From Neisseriaceae bacterium JH1-16 (GTDB taxonomy: Bacteria > Pseudomonadota > Gammaproteobacteria > Burkholderiales > Chromobacteriaceae): 64,000 nt of DNA. The position numbers and the translations under genes are program-made. The number at the start of each line of letters is the position of its first letter. The stretch's first letter is position 1. Positions 56,501-64,000 of the stretch are shown piece after piece. Below the pieces are notes generated by a model. The model made no database searches. It was not told where the DNA came from and saw nothing but the letters and a program-made list of their open reading frames with translations. The stretch is from NCBI GenBank assembly GCA_025989215.1, contig JAPDNP010000005.1:231275-295274 (forward strand), in the 5' to 3' direction.

Positions 56501-57400
56501 ATGTTCCGATTCTCCCGCTGGCGGCGCGCTTGTGCCGCCCTGTTGCTGGCCCTCGCCGCCACCCCGGCGCTGGCGCTGACCATCGGCAGCAAGAACTTCA
56601 CCGAGCAGAGCCTGCTGTCGTCGCTGACCGCGCAGTATTTGGCCGCCCAGGGCTACCCGGTCAGCCAGAAGACCGACCTTGCCACCGTGCTGATGCGCAC
56701 CGCGCTGGAAAACCGCCAGCTCGACCTGGTGTGGGACTACACCGGCACCGCCTTGCTGGTCTACCACCATGTCGACGCGCCGAGCGACGCGCAGGCCGCC
56801 TGGCAGCAGGCGCACGATCTGGATGCGCTCAAGGGGCTGGTGTGGCTGAACCCGGCCAAGATGAACAACACCTACGCGTTCGCGATGCAACGCCAGGTGG
56901 CCGAGGCGCGTGGCATCCGCAGCCTGTCGGACATGGTGCGGGCGATGCAGGCGGACGAAGCGGCCGGCAACAAGCCGTGGCAGTTCGGCTTCGACCCGGA
57001 ATTCGCCGGGCGCAGCGACGGCCTGAAGCCGATGCAGGCACGCTACGGTTTCGCGTTGGCACGGCCGCAGGTCCGCCAGATGGACGCCGGCCTGGTCTAC
57101 AACGCGATCCGCGACGGCTTCGTGCCGGTTGGGCTGGTGTACACCACCGACGGGCGCATCAAGGGCTTCGACCTGACCGTGCTGGAGGACGACCGCCACT
57201 ACTTCCCGAGCTACTCGGCCACCCCGGTGGTGCGCGCCGAGGTGCTGGCGGCCAACCCCAAGTTGGCCGAACAGCTCAACACGCTGTCGGCACTGCTCAG
57301 CAACGACGCCATCAGCGCGATGAACGCCCAGGTCGACATCGAGCACAAGCCGGTGGCCGAGGTGGCGCGCGCCTTCCTCGCCGCCCACGGCCTGATCTGA
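56501..57400 (+). CDS. Osmoprotectant ABC transporter substrate-binding protein (OsmF/OpuBC-like)
   Basis: The 299-residue protein has a signal peptide (about 1-26, ending ALA) and the OpuBC core LTIGSKNFTEQSLLSSL, LDLVWDYTGTALLVY and PVGLVYTTDGRIKGFDL. It binds glycine betaine, choline or related compounds in the periplasm. AGAGGAGGACGC precedes the ATG. It is 64 bases after repeat D and 10 before the next permease. Confidence 0.94.
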   Translation: MFRFSRWRRACAALLLALAATPALALTIGSKNFTEQSLLSSLTAQYLAAQGYPVSQKTDLATVLMRTALENRQLDLVWDYTGTALLVYHHVDAPSDAQAAWQQAHDLDALKGLVWLNPAKMNNTYAFAMQRQVAEARGIRSLSDMVRAMQADEAAGNKPWQFGFDPEFAGRSDGLKPMQARYGFALARPQVRQMDAGLVYNAIRDGFVPVGLVYTTDGRIKGFDLTVLEDDRHYFPSYSATPVVRAEVLAANPKLAEQLNTLSALLSNDAISAMNAQVDIEHKPVAEVARAFLAAHGLI

Positions 57401-57410
57401 GGAGCGCCAC

Positions 57411-58061
57411 ATGGACACCCTGCACTATCTGTTCGACCACCCGGCCTATCTCGCCGGCCTGACCTGGCAGCACCTCAAGCTGGTGGGGCTGGCGGTGGGC
57501 CTGGCGATGCTGATCGGCGTGCCGCTCGGTATCGTCATCGTGCGCTTCAAGGCGCTGGCCGCGCCGGTGCTGAGCATCGCCACCATCATCCTGACCATCC
57601 CGTCGATCGCGCTGTTCGGCCTGATGATTCCGCTGTTCTCGCGCTTCGGCCACGGCATCGGCCTGGTGCCGGCGGTGACCGCGGTGTTCCTGTACGCGCT
57701 CTTGCCGATCGTGCGCAACACCCACGCGGCGTTCAGCCTGATCGAGCCGGGCATCCGCGAGGCCGGCCGCGGTCTCGGCATGAGCTTCTGGCAGCGCCTG
57801 TATCTGGTGGAGCTGCCGCTGGCGGTGCCGCTGTTGTTTGCCGGCGTGCGCACCGCGGTGGTGATGAACATCGGCGTGATGGCGATCGCCAGCCTGATCG
57901 GCGCCGGCGGCCTCGGCACCCTGATCCTGCACGGCATCAGCCAGAGCGATGTGCGCCAGCTGATCGCCGGCGCCCTGCTGATCAGCGTGCTCGCCATCGT
58001 CTGCGATGCGTTGTTGAACCTGGCCCAGCGCGGCCTGACCCCGAAAGGACTGCGACCATGA
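57411..58061 (+). CDS. Osmoprotectant ABC transporter permease (second)
   Basis: The 216-residue protein has five membrane helices and the coupling motif EAGRGLGMSFWQRLYLVELPLAVPLL. It would pair with the first permease, as in the Osm/YehXYZW system. It starts 10 bases after the binding protein and overlaps the ATPase gene by four bases. Confidence 0.94.
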   Translation: MDTLHYLFDHPAYLAGLTWQHLKLVGLAVGLAMLIGVPLGIVIVRFKALAAPVLSIATIILTIPSIALFGLMIPLFSRFGHGIGLVPAVTAVFLYALLPIVRNTHAAFSLIEPGIREAGRGLGMSFWQRLYLVELPLAVPLLFAGVRTAVVMNIGVMAIASLIGAGGLGTLILHGISQSDVRQLIAGALLISVLAIVCDALLNLAQRGLTPKGLRP

Positions 58062-59146
58062 TCCGACTCGAACAACTCACCAAGCGCTTCGCGCAGAAGC
58101 ACGGCCAGAGCGTCACCGTGGTCGATAGCGTCGACCTGCAGGTGGCCCGCGGCGAGATCTGCGTGCTGCTGGGCGCCTCCGGCTGCGGCAAGACCACCAC
58201 GCTGAAGATGATCAACCGGCTGATCACGCCCAGCGAGGGCCGGGTGCTGATCGACGGCGCCGATACCCGCGACATCGACACGGTGACGCTGCGTCGCCGC
58301 ATCGGCTACGTGATCCAGCAGATCGGCCTGTTCCCCAATATGACCATCGAGGACAACATCACCGTGGTGCCGCGCTTGCTCGGCCTCGACAAGGCCGCCT
58401 ACCGCAATCGCGCCCGCGAGTTGATGGCGCTGGTGCAGATGGACCCGGCTCACTTCCTGAAGCGCTATCCGAAGGAATTGTCCGGCGGCCAGCAGCAGCG
58501 CATCGGCGTGATCCGCGCGCTGGCGGCCGACCCGCCGGTGCTGCTGATGGACGAGCCGTTCGGCGCGGTGGACCCGATCAACCGCGAGTCGATCCAGGCC
58601 GAGTTCTTCGCGCTGCAGCGCGAATTGAACACCACGGTGCTGATGGTCAGCCACGACATCGACGAGGCGATCAAGCTGGGTGACAAGGTGGCGGTGTTCC
58701 GCCAGGGCCGCATCGTGCAATGCGCCAGCCCGGACACGGTGCTGGCCGAGCCGGCCGACGACTTCGTCGCCAGCTTCGTCGGCCACGACCGCATCCTGAA
58801 GCGCCTGTTGCTGGTGCAGGCCGGCTCCTTGGCCGAACAGGGCGGCGAGCCGGTATTGAGCGAGGCCGCCAGCGAGGCGGAACAGCGCGCGGCGCTGGGC
58901 GAACGCCGCCATCGCGCGCTGCCGGTGATCGACGCAGCCGGCCGTGCCCAGGGCTATGTGGCGACCGGGCGAGCCGGCCTGCAGCCGTTCCGCGCCATCG
59001 CTCGCGCCGACGAGGACCTGCGCGTGGTGCTGGCGCGGCTCTACGAACACCGCCTCGACTGGCTGCCGGTGCTCGACGCCGACCAGCGCTATCTCGGCCG
59101 GGTCAGCCAGCGCCAGATCGCCGATTACCTGGGCGCGCCCGTCTAG
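58058..59146 (+). CDS. Osmoprotectant ABC transporter ATPase with CBS domains
   Basis: The 362-residue protein has Walker A GASGCGKTTT (39-48), the signature LSGGQQQR, Walker B LLMDEPFGAVD, the H-loop in MVSHDIDEA and a C-terminal pair of CBS-like repeats (about 275-362). It energises import and the CBS part may sense ionic strength, as in OpuA. It begins within the last codons of the permease. Confidence 0.95.
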   Translation: MIRLEQLTKRFAQKHGQSVTVVDSVDLQVARGEICVLLGASGCGKTTTLKMINRLITPSEGRVLIDGADTRDIDTVTLRRRIGYVIQQIGLFPNMTIEDNITVVPRLLGLDKAAYRNRARELMALVQMDPAHFLKRYPKELSGGQQQRIGVIRALAADPPVLLMDEPFGAVDPINRESIQAEFFALQRELNTTVLMVSHDIDEAIKLGDKVAVFRQGRIVQCASPDTVLAEPADDFVASFVGHDRILKRLLLVQAGSLAEQGGEPVLSEAASEAEQRAALGERRHRALPVIDAAGRAQGYVATGRAGLQPFRAIARADEDLRVVLARLYEHRLDWLPVLDADQRYLGRVSQRQIADYLGAPV

Positions 59147-59232
59147 CGGCGGGCTCCGCGACAGCGGCCGTCAGCGTCTAAGGTGTTACGTGGGCGGCGT
59201 GTCGCCGCCCTCCAAGCAACCGGGAGGCAGAC

Positions 59233-59865
59233 ATGAGCAAGCGAGTGAACGACGAGGGCCTGGACCTGATTTTCCGCCAGGCCCGTACCCACAACGCCTG
59301 GCTGAACCAGCCGGTGTCCGATGCCACGCTGCGCGAACTGTACGACCTGATGAAGTGGGGGCCGACCAGCGCCAACTGCAGTCCGGCGCGCATCGTGTTT
59401 CTGCGCAGCGCCGAGGCCAAGCAGCGGCTGCTGCCGGCGCTGGCGCCGGGCAACGTCGACAAGACGATGAGCGCGCCGGTGACGGCGATCATCGCCTACG
59501 ACGCGAAGTTCTACGAGGCGCTGCCCAAACTGTTCCCGCACGCCGATGCCCGCGCCTGGTTCGTCGACACCCCGGAGTTGGCCGAAGTGACTGCCAAGCG
59601 CAACAGCTCGCTGCAGGGCGCCTATTTCATGATCGCCGCGCGCTCGCTGGGGCTCGACTGCGGGCCGATGTCCGGTTTCGACAATGCCAAGGTCGACCAC
59701 GAGTTCTTCCCGGCCGACCCGGTCAAGAACAGCTTCCAGCAGGAATACTTCGCCGACAGCCACATCAAGTCGAACTTCCTGTGCAATCTCGGCTACGGCG
59801 ACCCATCCCAGCTGTACCCGCGCAGCCCGCGTCTCGACTTCGACGAGGCCTGTCAGCTGCTGTGA
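59233..59865 (+). CDS. Nitroreductase-family malonic semialdehyde reductase (RutE/HadB-like)
   Basis: The 210-residue FMN-binding protein has [62 protein letters not shown] and [15 protein letters not shown], the RutE/HadB pattern. RutE reduces malonic semialdehyde in uracil breakdown. No other rut genes lie nearby, so it may serve another aldehyde or nitro compound. GGGAGGCAG precedes the ATG. Confidence 0.9.
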   Translation: MSKRVNDEGLDLIFRQARTHNAWLNQPVSDATLRELYDLMKWGPTSANCSPARIVFLRSAEAKQRLLPALAPGNVDKTMSAPVTAIIAYDAKFYEALPKLFPHADARAWFVDTPELAEVTAKRNSSLQGAYFMIAARSLGLDCGPMSGFDNAKVDHEFFPADPVKNSFQQEYFADSHIKSNFLCNLGYGDPSQLYPRSPRLDFDEACQLL

Positions 59866-59879
59866 CTGTCTACTGGTCA

Positions 59880-60024
59880 AGAACCTGATCACGATCTCGC
59901 GAACGAAGGGAGCGCCCGGGCGAAATGACGCGAAGAAGCGGAATGTACTTATCGAGTAGATCCGCATGTTGAGTGGCATTTCAATGCAGGATCACCCGGG
60001 TGCAGCAGATCGTGAGCAGGTTCC
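59880..60024. repeat. Interspersed palindromic element, copy E
   Basis: This 145 bp copy runs in the orientation of A. The arms AGAACCTGATCACGATC and GATCGTGAGCAGGTTCC pair with three mismatches. The core keeps GGCATTTCAATGCAGGATCACC. Its right end lies 12 bases before the GST gene and just before its ribosome site. Confidence 0.87.
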
Positions 60025-60036
60025 AAGGAGAACCCG

Positions 60037-60648
60037 ATGAAGCTCTACTATTCCCCCGGTGCCTGCTCGCTGTCCGCGCACATCCTGCTGACCGAGACCG
60101 GCCTGCCTTGCGAGCTGGAGGCGGTGGACCTGCGTGTTCAGCCGCACCGTACCGCAGGCGGCGCCGACTACAGCGGCATCAATCCCAAGGGCTATGTGCC
60201 GGCGCTGCAGCTGGATGACGGCACGCTGTTGACCGAATGCGTGGCGATCGCGCTGTACCTGGCCGACCAGGCGCCGCAGCACCGGCTGGCGCCGCCGCAC
60301 GGCACGCCGGCGTTCTACTGGCTGATCGAGTGGCTGGACTTCACCGCCACCGAGATCCACAAGGGCTTCTCGCCGCTGTGGAACCCCGCCGCCGGCGCCG
60401 ACGAGAAAGCCGGGGCGCAGCAACGGCTGGAGCGGCGCCTCGGCTGGCTCGACGGTCAGCTGGCCAGCAAGGAATACCTGCTGGGCGATTACAGCATCGC
60501 CGATGCCTATCTGTTCACCGTGCTCAACTGGGCCAACTACCTGAAGCTGTCGCTCGCTCCGTGGCCGGCGGTGCAGGCCTATGTCGAGCGCGTCGCCGCT
60601 CGCCCGGCGGTGCAGCAGGCGATGTCGGCCGAAGGGCTGCTGGGCTGA
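60037..60648 (+). CDS. gstA: Glutathione S-transferase, GstA type
   Basis: The 203-residue beta-class GST has MKLYYSPGACSLSAHILL with the catalytic Ser/Cys10 region, INPKGYVPAL with the cis-proline, and the helical C-domain ending SIADAYLFTVLNW. It conjugates glutathione to electrophiles. CAAGGAGAACCCG follows repeat E and precedes the ATG. Confidence 0.94.
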   Translation: MKLYYSPGACSLSAHILLTETGLPCELEAVDLRVQPHRTAGGADYSGINPKGYVPALQLDDGTLLTECVAIALYLADQAPQHRLAPPHGTPAFYWLIEWLDFTATEIHKGFSPLWNPAAGADEKAGAQQRLERRLGWLDGQLASKEYLLGDYSIADAYLFTVLNWANYLKLSLAPWPAVQAYVERVAARPAVQQAMSAEGLLG

Positions 60649-60672
60649 GGGCTGGTGTTGCATCGTGCCGTC

Positions 60673-60701
60673 GACGCCCCGCTTGCGGGGCGTTTGTCTT
60701 G
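60673..60701. terminator. gstA terminator
   Basis: ACGCCCCGC and GCGGGGCGT pair around two bases, then TTGTCTT. Confidence 0.85.
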
Positions 60702-60734
60702 GTGTGCCGGCTTGGCGATACTGCGGGCTTGCCC

Positions 60735-60780
60735 TTGGCCGAACGCGCGGTCTTGCCGCTGATGCCCGCCTTTCGGCCAA
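60735..60780. repeat. Inverted pair of the TTGGCCGAA motif
   Basis: TTGGCCGAA (60735-60743) and TTCGGCCAA (60772-60780) face each other across 28 bases in the gap before the MazG-like gene. Confidence 0.85.
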
Positions 60781-60812
60781 CCTTGCCCATCTTCTACCGG
60801 AAACCCCGACCG

Positions 60813-61154
60813 ATGTCCGACTCCCCGCTGCTCGATCTCGCCCCGCTGTCCGCCGCCCTGCAACGCTTCGCCGACGAGCGCGACTGGCAGCGTTTCCACA
60901 CTCCGCGCAACCTGATGCTGGCGCTGACCGGCGAGGTCGGCGAGCTGGCCGAGATCTTCCAGTGGAAGAGCGACGCCGAGTGCGCCCGGCTCGGCGATGA
61001 TGCGGCCAGCTGGACCCATCTCAACGAGGAGCTGGCCGACGTGCTGCTGTATCTGGTGCGCCTGTCCGACGTGCTCGGCGTCGACCTCGACGCGGCGGTG
61101 CGCGACAAGCTGGTGAAGAACGCACAAAAATACCCCGTTCCGTCGCCGCAATAA
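60813..61154 (+). CDS. MazG-like nucleotide pyrophosphohydrolase
   Basis: The 113-residue all-helical protein has the MazG/dCTPase motif LTGEVGELAEIFQW (about 38-51, E-x-x-E) and the second acidic pair LNEELADVLLYLVRLSD (about 70-86, E-x-x-D). It hydrolyses non-canonical or excess dNTPs to NMP and pyrophosphate. The ATG at 60813 follows a weak site. Confidence 0.93.
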   Translation: MSDSPLLDLAPLSAALQRFADERDWQRFHTPRNLMLALTGEVGELAEIFQWKSDAECARLGDDAASWTHLNEELADVLLYLVRLSDVLGVDLDAAVRDKLVKNAQKYPVPSPQ

Positions 61155-61240
61155 GGCGATCTGCCCCTATGGCATAAAGATGTCATAGTCTCTATGCTGG
61201 TACGGCAGTCAATTCGTCAATTGCATTGAAAGGGGATGTA

Positions 61241-62044
61241 ATGAACCAGATCGATTGGAGCAATTGGCACGCCATTGCCGTCCAGCTTGGGCTCAAGGCC
61301 ATCGGCGCGCTGCTGTTCTGGGTGATCGGCCGCTGGCTGATCCGTTTCGCCGCCGGCCTGCTCGACCGGCAACTGGCCCGGCGCGGCGTCGACGCCACGC
61401 TGGTGCGCTACGTGCATTCCTTCCTGTCGGTGTCGCTGACCATCCTGCTGGTGATCGGCATCCTCGGCTACCTCGGCGTCGAGACCACCACCTTCGCCGC
61501 GGTGCTCGCCGCTGCCGGCGTGGCGATCGGCCTGGCGTGGAGCGGCTTGCTCGCCAACTTCGCCGCCGGCCTGTTCCTGATCGTGCTGCGGCCGTTCAAG
61601 GTCGGCGACATCATCAGCGCCGCCGGCGTCACCGGCACCGTCACCGAGATCGGTCTGTTTGCCACCACCATCGACACCCCGGACAACGTCAAGACGCTGG
61701 TCGGCAACAACAAGCTGTTCTCCGACAACATCCAGAACTACAGCGCCAACGCCTTCCGCCGTGTCGACCTTAAGGCGCAGCTGGCCGCGGGTGCCGACCA
61801 TGCGCAGGCGATCGCGCTGCTGCGCGACAAGCTGGCCGCCATTCCCAATGTGTTGGCCGAACCGAAGCCGGACGTGGCGCTGTTGGAGTTCACCCCGCTC
61901 GGCCCGGTGCTGGCGGTGCGCCCTTATTGCAAGCCGGCCGACTACTGGCAGGTGTACTTCGACACCAACCTGGCGATCCGCGAGGAGCTGGGCCGTGCGG
62001 GCTTCCCGGCCCCCGAGCAGGCGCTGGTATTGCGGCAACTTTGA
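61241..62044 (+). CDS. mscS: Small-conductance mechanosensitive channel (MscS family)
   Basis: The 267-residue protein has three N-terminal membrane helices and the MscS pore helix TM3 (FAAVLAAAGVAIGLAWSGLLANFAAGLFL, Gly/Ala-packed), then the beta domain FKVGDIISAAGVTGTVTEIGLF. It opens on membrane tension to release solutes. AAAGGGGATGTA precedes the ATG at 61241. Confidence 0.94.
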   Translation: MNQIDWSNWHAIAVQLGLKAIGALLFWVIGRWLIRFAAGLLDRQLARRGVDATLVRYVHSFLSVSLTILLVIGILGYLGVETTTFAAVLAAAGVAIGLAWSGLLANFAAGLFLIVLRPFKVGDIISAAGVTGTVTEIGLFATTIDTPDNVKTLVGNNKLFSDNIQNYSANAFRRVDLKAQLAAGADHAQAIALLRDKLAAIPNVLAEPKPDVALLEFTPLGPVLAVRPYCKPADYWQVYFDTNLAIREELGRAGFPAPEQALVLRQL

Positions 62045-62060
62045 TGCTGTCAGGGTAGCT

Positions 62061-62087
62061 AAGCCGCTGCTTTGGCAGCGGCTTTTG
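62061..62087 (+). terminator. mscS terminator
   Basis: AAGCCGCTGC and GCAGCGGCTT pair around four bases, followed by TTGCTTTT. Confidence 0.9.
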
Positions 62088-62128
62088 CTTTTGGTCAGGT
62101 TTCTGTCCAAAAAGCGACATCCACCCTG

Positions 62129-62156
62129 TTGCAGCGGGGGCAATCTGTTTTAAAAT
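62129..62156 (+). promoter_or_regulatory. Sigma-70 promoter of pyrBI
   Basis: TTGCAG (62129-62134), 16 bases, then TAAAAT (62151-62156). Transcription would begin near 62164, about 20 bases before the leader-peptide ATG. Confidence 0.65.
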
Positions 62157-62182
62157 CCCGCAGTTTTGTTCGGAACATCCCC

Positions 62183-62293
62183 ATGACCCAGACGCTGAAC
62201 CACGCTGCACTGCCGCAGACCTCCCGAGACGGAGGGGTTGGGCCGTTGCTGGCGTCCTCGGTGTTCCGAGCCCTTAGTGTTTCCAGAAAATAA
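62183..62293 (+). CDS. pyrL: pyrBI leader peptide (attenuation)
   Basis: A 36-codon frame ([20 protein letters not shown] start, ALSVSRK end) lies between the promoter and the attenuator. Its stop codon overlaps the left arm of the terminator stem, as with E. coli pyrL. When UTP is low, polymerase pauses and the ribosome can reach the stem and prevent termination. A short hairpin (CCTCC/GGAGG at about 62220-62236) could be the pause site. Confidence 0.65.
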   Translation: MTQTLNHAALPQTSRDGGVGPLLASSVFRALSVSRK

Positions 62294-62319
62294 GCTCCTG
62301 AACGGGGGCTTTTTTTTTT
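62292..62319 (+). terminator. pyrBI attenuator
   Basis: AAGCTCC and GGGGCTT pair (7 bp with one G-T pair) around a short loop, then a run of about ten T's. It lies 42 bases before pyrB and directly after the leader stop. A TTGGCCGAA copy overlaps the T run (62318). Confidence 0.8.
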
Positions 62320-62360
62320 GGCCGAAATTTGACGAGACGAGCAAGAAGGAAAGCGAAGCC

Positions 62361-63281
62361 ATGGCCAATCCACTCTACCGAAAGCACATCATTTCGATCC
62401 CGGACTTCAGTCGGGAGGAACTGGAACTCGTCGTGGATACCGCCGGGCGGTTGAAGCACTCGCCGCGCAATGACCTGCTCAAGGACAAGCTGATCGGCAG
62501 CTGTTTCTTCGAACCGTCCACCCGCACCCGCCTGTCGTTCGAGACCGCGGTGCAGCGTCTGGGCGGCAATGTGATCGGCTTTGCCGACGGCGGCAACACC
62601 TCGGCGAAGAAGGGCGAGACCCTGGCCGACTCGATCAAGATCATCGGCTCCTACACCGATGCGGTGGTGATGCGTCACCCGAAGGAAGGCGCGGCGCGCC
62701 TGGCGAGCCAGTTCTCGGCGGTGCCGGTGATCAACGGCGGCGACGGCTCCAACCAGCACCCGACCCAGACCCTGCTCGACCTGTTCACCATCAAGGAAAC
62801 CCAGGGCACGCTGGAAAACCTGACCGTCGCCTTCGTCGGCGACCTGAAGTACGGCCGCACCGTGCACTCGCTGACCCAGGCGTTGTCGCAGTTCAACTGC
62901 CGCTTCTACTTCGTGTCGCCCGAGGCGCTGGCGATGCCGGACTACATCTGCGAGGAGCTGGACGAGAAGGGCGTGCAGTACACCCTGGTCAGCAGCCTGG
63001 ACGACGTGATTCCGCAGGTCGACATCCTGTACATGACCCGGGTGCAGCGCGAGCGCTTCGACGAGGCCGAATTCAAGAAGATCCAGGGGAAATACGTGCT
63101 GCGCGCCGACATGCTGGCCAATGCCCGCACCAATCTGAGGGTGCTGCACCCGCTGCCGCGCGTCGACGAGATCGCCACGGATGTCGACAGTACACCGCAT
63201 GCCTACTACTTCGAGCAGGCCAAGAACGGCGTGTACGCACGTCAGGCGCTGCTGGCGCTGGTGCTGAACGAAACCGTCTGA
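62361..63281 (+). CDS. pyrB: Aspartate carbamoyltransferase catalytic chain
   Basis: The 306-residue protein has the carbamoyl-phosphate site [10 protein letters not shown] (51-60), the 80s-loop region, HPTQTLLDL and HPLPRVDEI. It makes carbamoyl aspartate, the first committed step of pyrimidine synthesis. The ATG at 62361 follows GAAGGAAAGCGAAGCC; a longer frame would run back through the attenuator. pyrI follows by 36 bases. Confidence 0.98.
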   Translation: MANPLYRKHIISIPDFSREELELVVDTAGRLKHSPRNDLLKDKLIGSCFFEPSTRTRLSFETAVQRLGGNVIGFADGGNTSAKKGETLADSIKIIGSYTDAVVMRHPKEGAARLASQFSAVPVINGGDGSNQHPTQTLLDLFTIKETQGTLENLTVAFVGDLKYGRTVHSLTQALSQFNCRFYFVSPEALAMPDYICEELDEKGVQYTLVSSLDDVIPQVDILYMTRVQRERFDEAEFKKIQGKYVLRADMLANARTNLRVLHPLPRVDEIATDVDSTPHAYYFEQAKNGVYARQALLALVLNETV

Positions 63282-63317
63282 GCAGCCCCCAACGGATAGC
63301 GAATCAAAGGAACTGAC

Positions 63318-63776
63318 ATGCAATACACCCGTACCGTCGAAGCCCTCAAGGAAGGCACCGTCATCGATCACCTGCCGGCAGGTCAGGGCATGAAGATTCT
63401 GCGCCTGTTCAAGCTGGCCGAAACCGGCGAACGCGTCACCGTGGGGCTGAATCTGTCGAGCCGCCACATGGGCGCCAAGGACATCATCAAGGTGGAGAAC
63501 ATCGCGCTGACCGAGGAGCAGGCCAACGAGCTGGCGCTGTTCGCGCCGCGCGCCACCGTCAACGTGATCGAAAACTTCGAGGTGGTGAAGAAGCACCAGC
63601 TGGAACTGCCGGAGACGATCGAGGGGATTTTCGACTGCCCGAACTCCAATTGCATCTCGCACGGCGAGCCGGTGAAGAGCTTTTTTTACGTCAAGCCGAC
63701 CGCTACCGACACGAAAATGAAATGCAAGTATTGCGAAAAGGTGTTCAGTAAGGATATTGTAGCGGAAGTGAAGTAA
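63318..63776 (+). CDS. pyrI: Aspartate carbamoyltransferase regulatory chain
   Basis: The 152-residue protein has the nucleotide-binding N-domain and the zinc-binding C-domain with C107, C112, C136 and C139. It makes the c6r6 holoenzyme sensitive to CTP and ATP. AAAGGAACTGAC precedes the ATG. pyrB-pyrI pairs are found in enterobacteria and in Neisseria-like betaproteobacteria. Confidence 0.97.
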   Translation: MQYTRTVEALKEGTVIDHLPAGQGMKILRLFKLAETGERVTVGLNLSSRHMGAKDIIKVENIALTEEQANELALFAPRATVNVIENFEVVKKHQLELPETIEGIFDCPNSNCISHGEPVKSFFYVKPTATDTKMKCKYCEKVFSKDIVAEVK

Positions 63777-63870
63777 GCGCTTGGTTGTCGACAGACACAC
63801 CGACGCGCCGCACAGGTTTACGGAGAAGCTGTACAAGAAGCGCTGCTACAACGGCGTAAAAAAGAAGGAG

Positions 63871-63904
63871 GGCGCCACGGGTCACCGTGGCGCTTTTCAT
63901 TTTC
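63871..63904 (+). terminator. pyrBI operon terminator
   Basis: GCGCCACGG and CCGTGGCGC form a 9 bp stem with a four-base loop, followed by TTTTCATTTT, about 95 bases after the pyrI stop. Nothing else was recognised to the window end. Confidence 0.88.
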
Positions 63905-64000
63905 ACGGCCGACCGTCGGCTTGCATTGACCGACGGTGACTGCCAGAGTTCCTGCATGTTGCGGTTTCCTCCCCTCTCCTCCCTGTTCCATCGCTGGCGA

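Overview
The window is high-GC bacterial DNA, roughly two thirds G+C by eye, and looks like a betaproteobacterial chromosome, most likely Neisseriales (Chromobacteriaceae or Chitinibacteraceae type). The clues are LPS core genes (waaA, waaC), a pyrB-pyrI pair as in Neisseria and Chromobacterium, C5-pathway hemL, thiC behind a TPP riboswitch, and a dispersed 9-mer that behaves like a DNA-uptake sequence. The genus is not identified.

Layout. 0-14 kb holds a partial flavodoxin/ferredoxin-type oxidoreductase, divergent argO/argP, a decayed gamma-carbonic anhydrase behind a Zur-like box, a HisC-like aminotransferase, a LysR/EamA pair, two ricin-B lectin proteins flanking a membrane-anchored protein, hemL, a CYTH protein, hemJ, a YjbR protein, an M48 lipoprotein protease, rubredoxin and thiD. 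14.2-21.3 kb is a complete urease operon (ureD-ureA-GNAT-ureB-ureC-ureE-ureF-ureG plus a NiCoT nickel permease) behind a textbook sigma-54 promoter. 21.4-26.5 kb carries LPS core genes on both sides of a 0.9 kb AT-rich non-coding region with eight perfect DnaA boxes, a candidate replication origin or DnaA reservoir. 26.8-32 kb holds a GNAT-DinB fusion, ung, a rhodanese, a Pcm-like methyltransferase and riboswitch-controlled thiC.

32-49 kb is accessory in character: a long same-strand run of small single-domain genes (VOC, SRPBCC, GNAT, GyrI-like, DUF3224, DUF2867, DUF2784, a 2OG oxygenase), a purine permease, uppP, an EF-G paralogue, several wrecked genes, and a small chromosomal integron (37.99-41.1 kb). 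The integron has a truncated, frameshifted integrase, an attI core, three recognisable attC sites, one diverged attC-like site and four or five cassettes, two of them clearly AT-rich. 49-64 kb returns to core-type genes: rlhA, small exported proteins, an exported SurE, a four-gene osmoprotectant ABC operon, a nitroreductase, a GST, a MazG-like pyrophosphohydrolase, an MscS channel, and pyrBI behind a leader-peptide attenuator.

Two repeat systems run through the window. The first is the 9-mer TTGGCCGAA, counted by eye 40 times on the two strands (about 0.4 expected from composition). It sits in terminator stems and as LAE codons in genes, like a new dialect of DNA-uptake sequence. The second is five copies of a 134-155 bp palindromic element with paired arms (compensatory changes between copies), one of them inside the osmoprotectant operon. 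No tRNA, rRNA, CRISPR array, transposase or prophage was seen.
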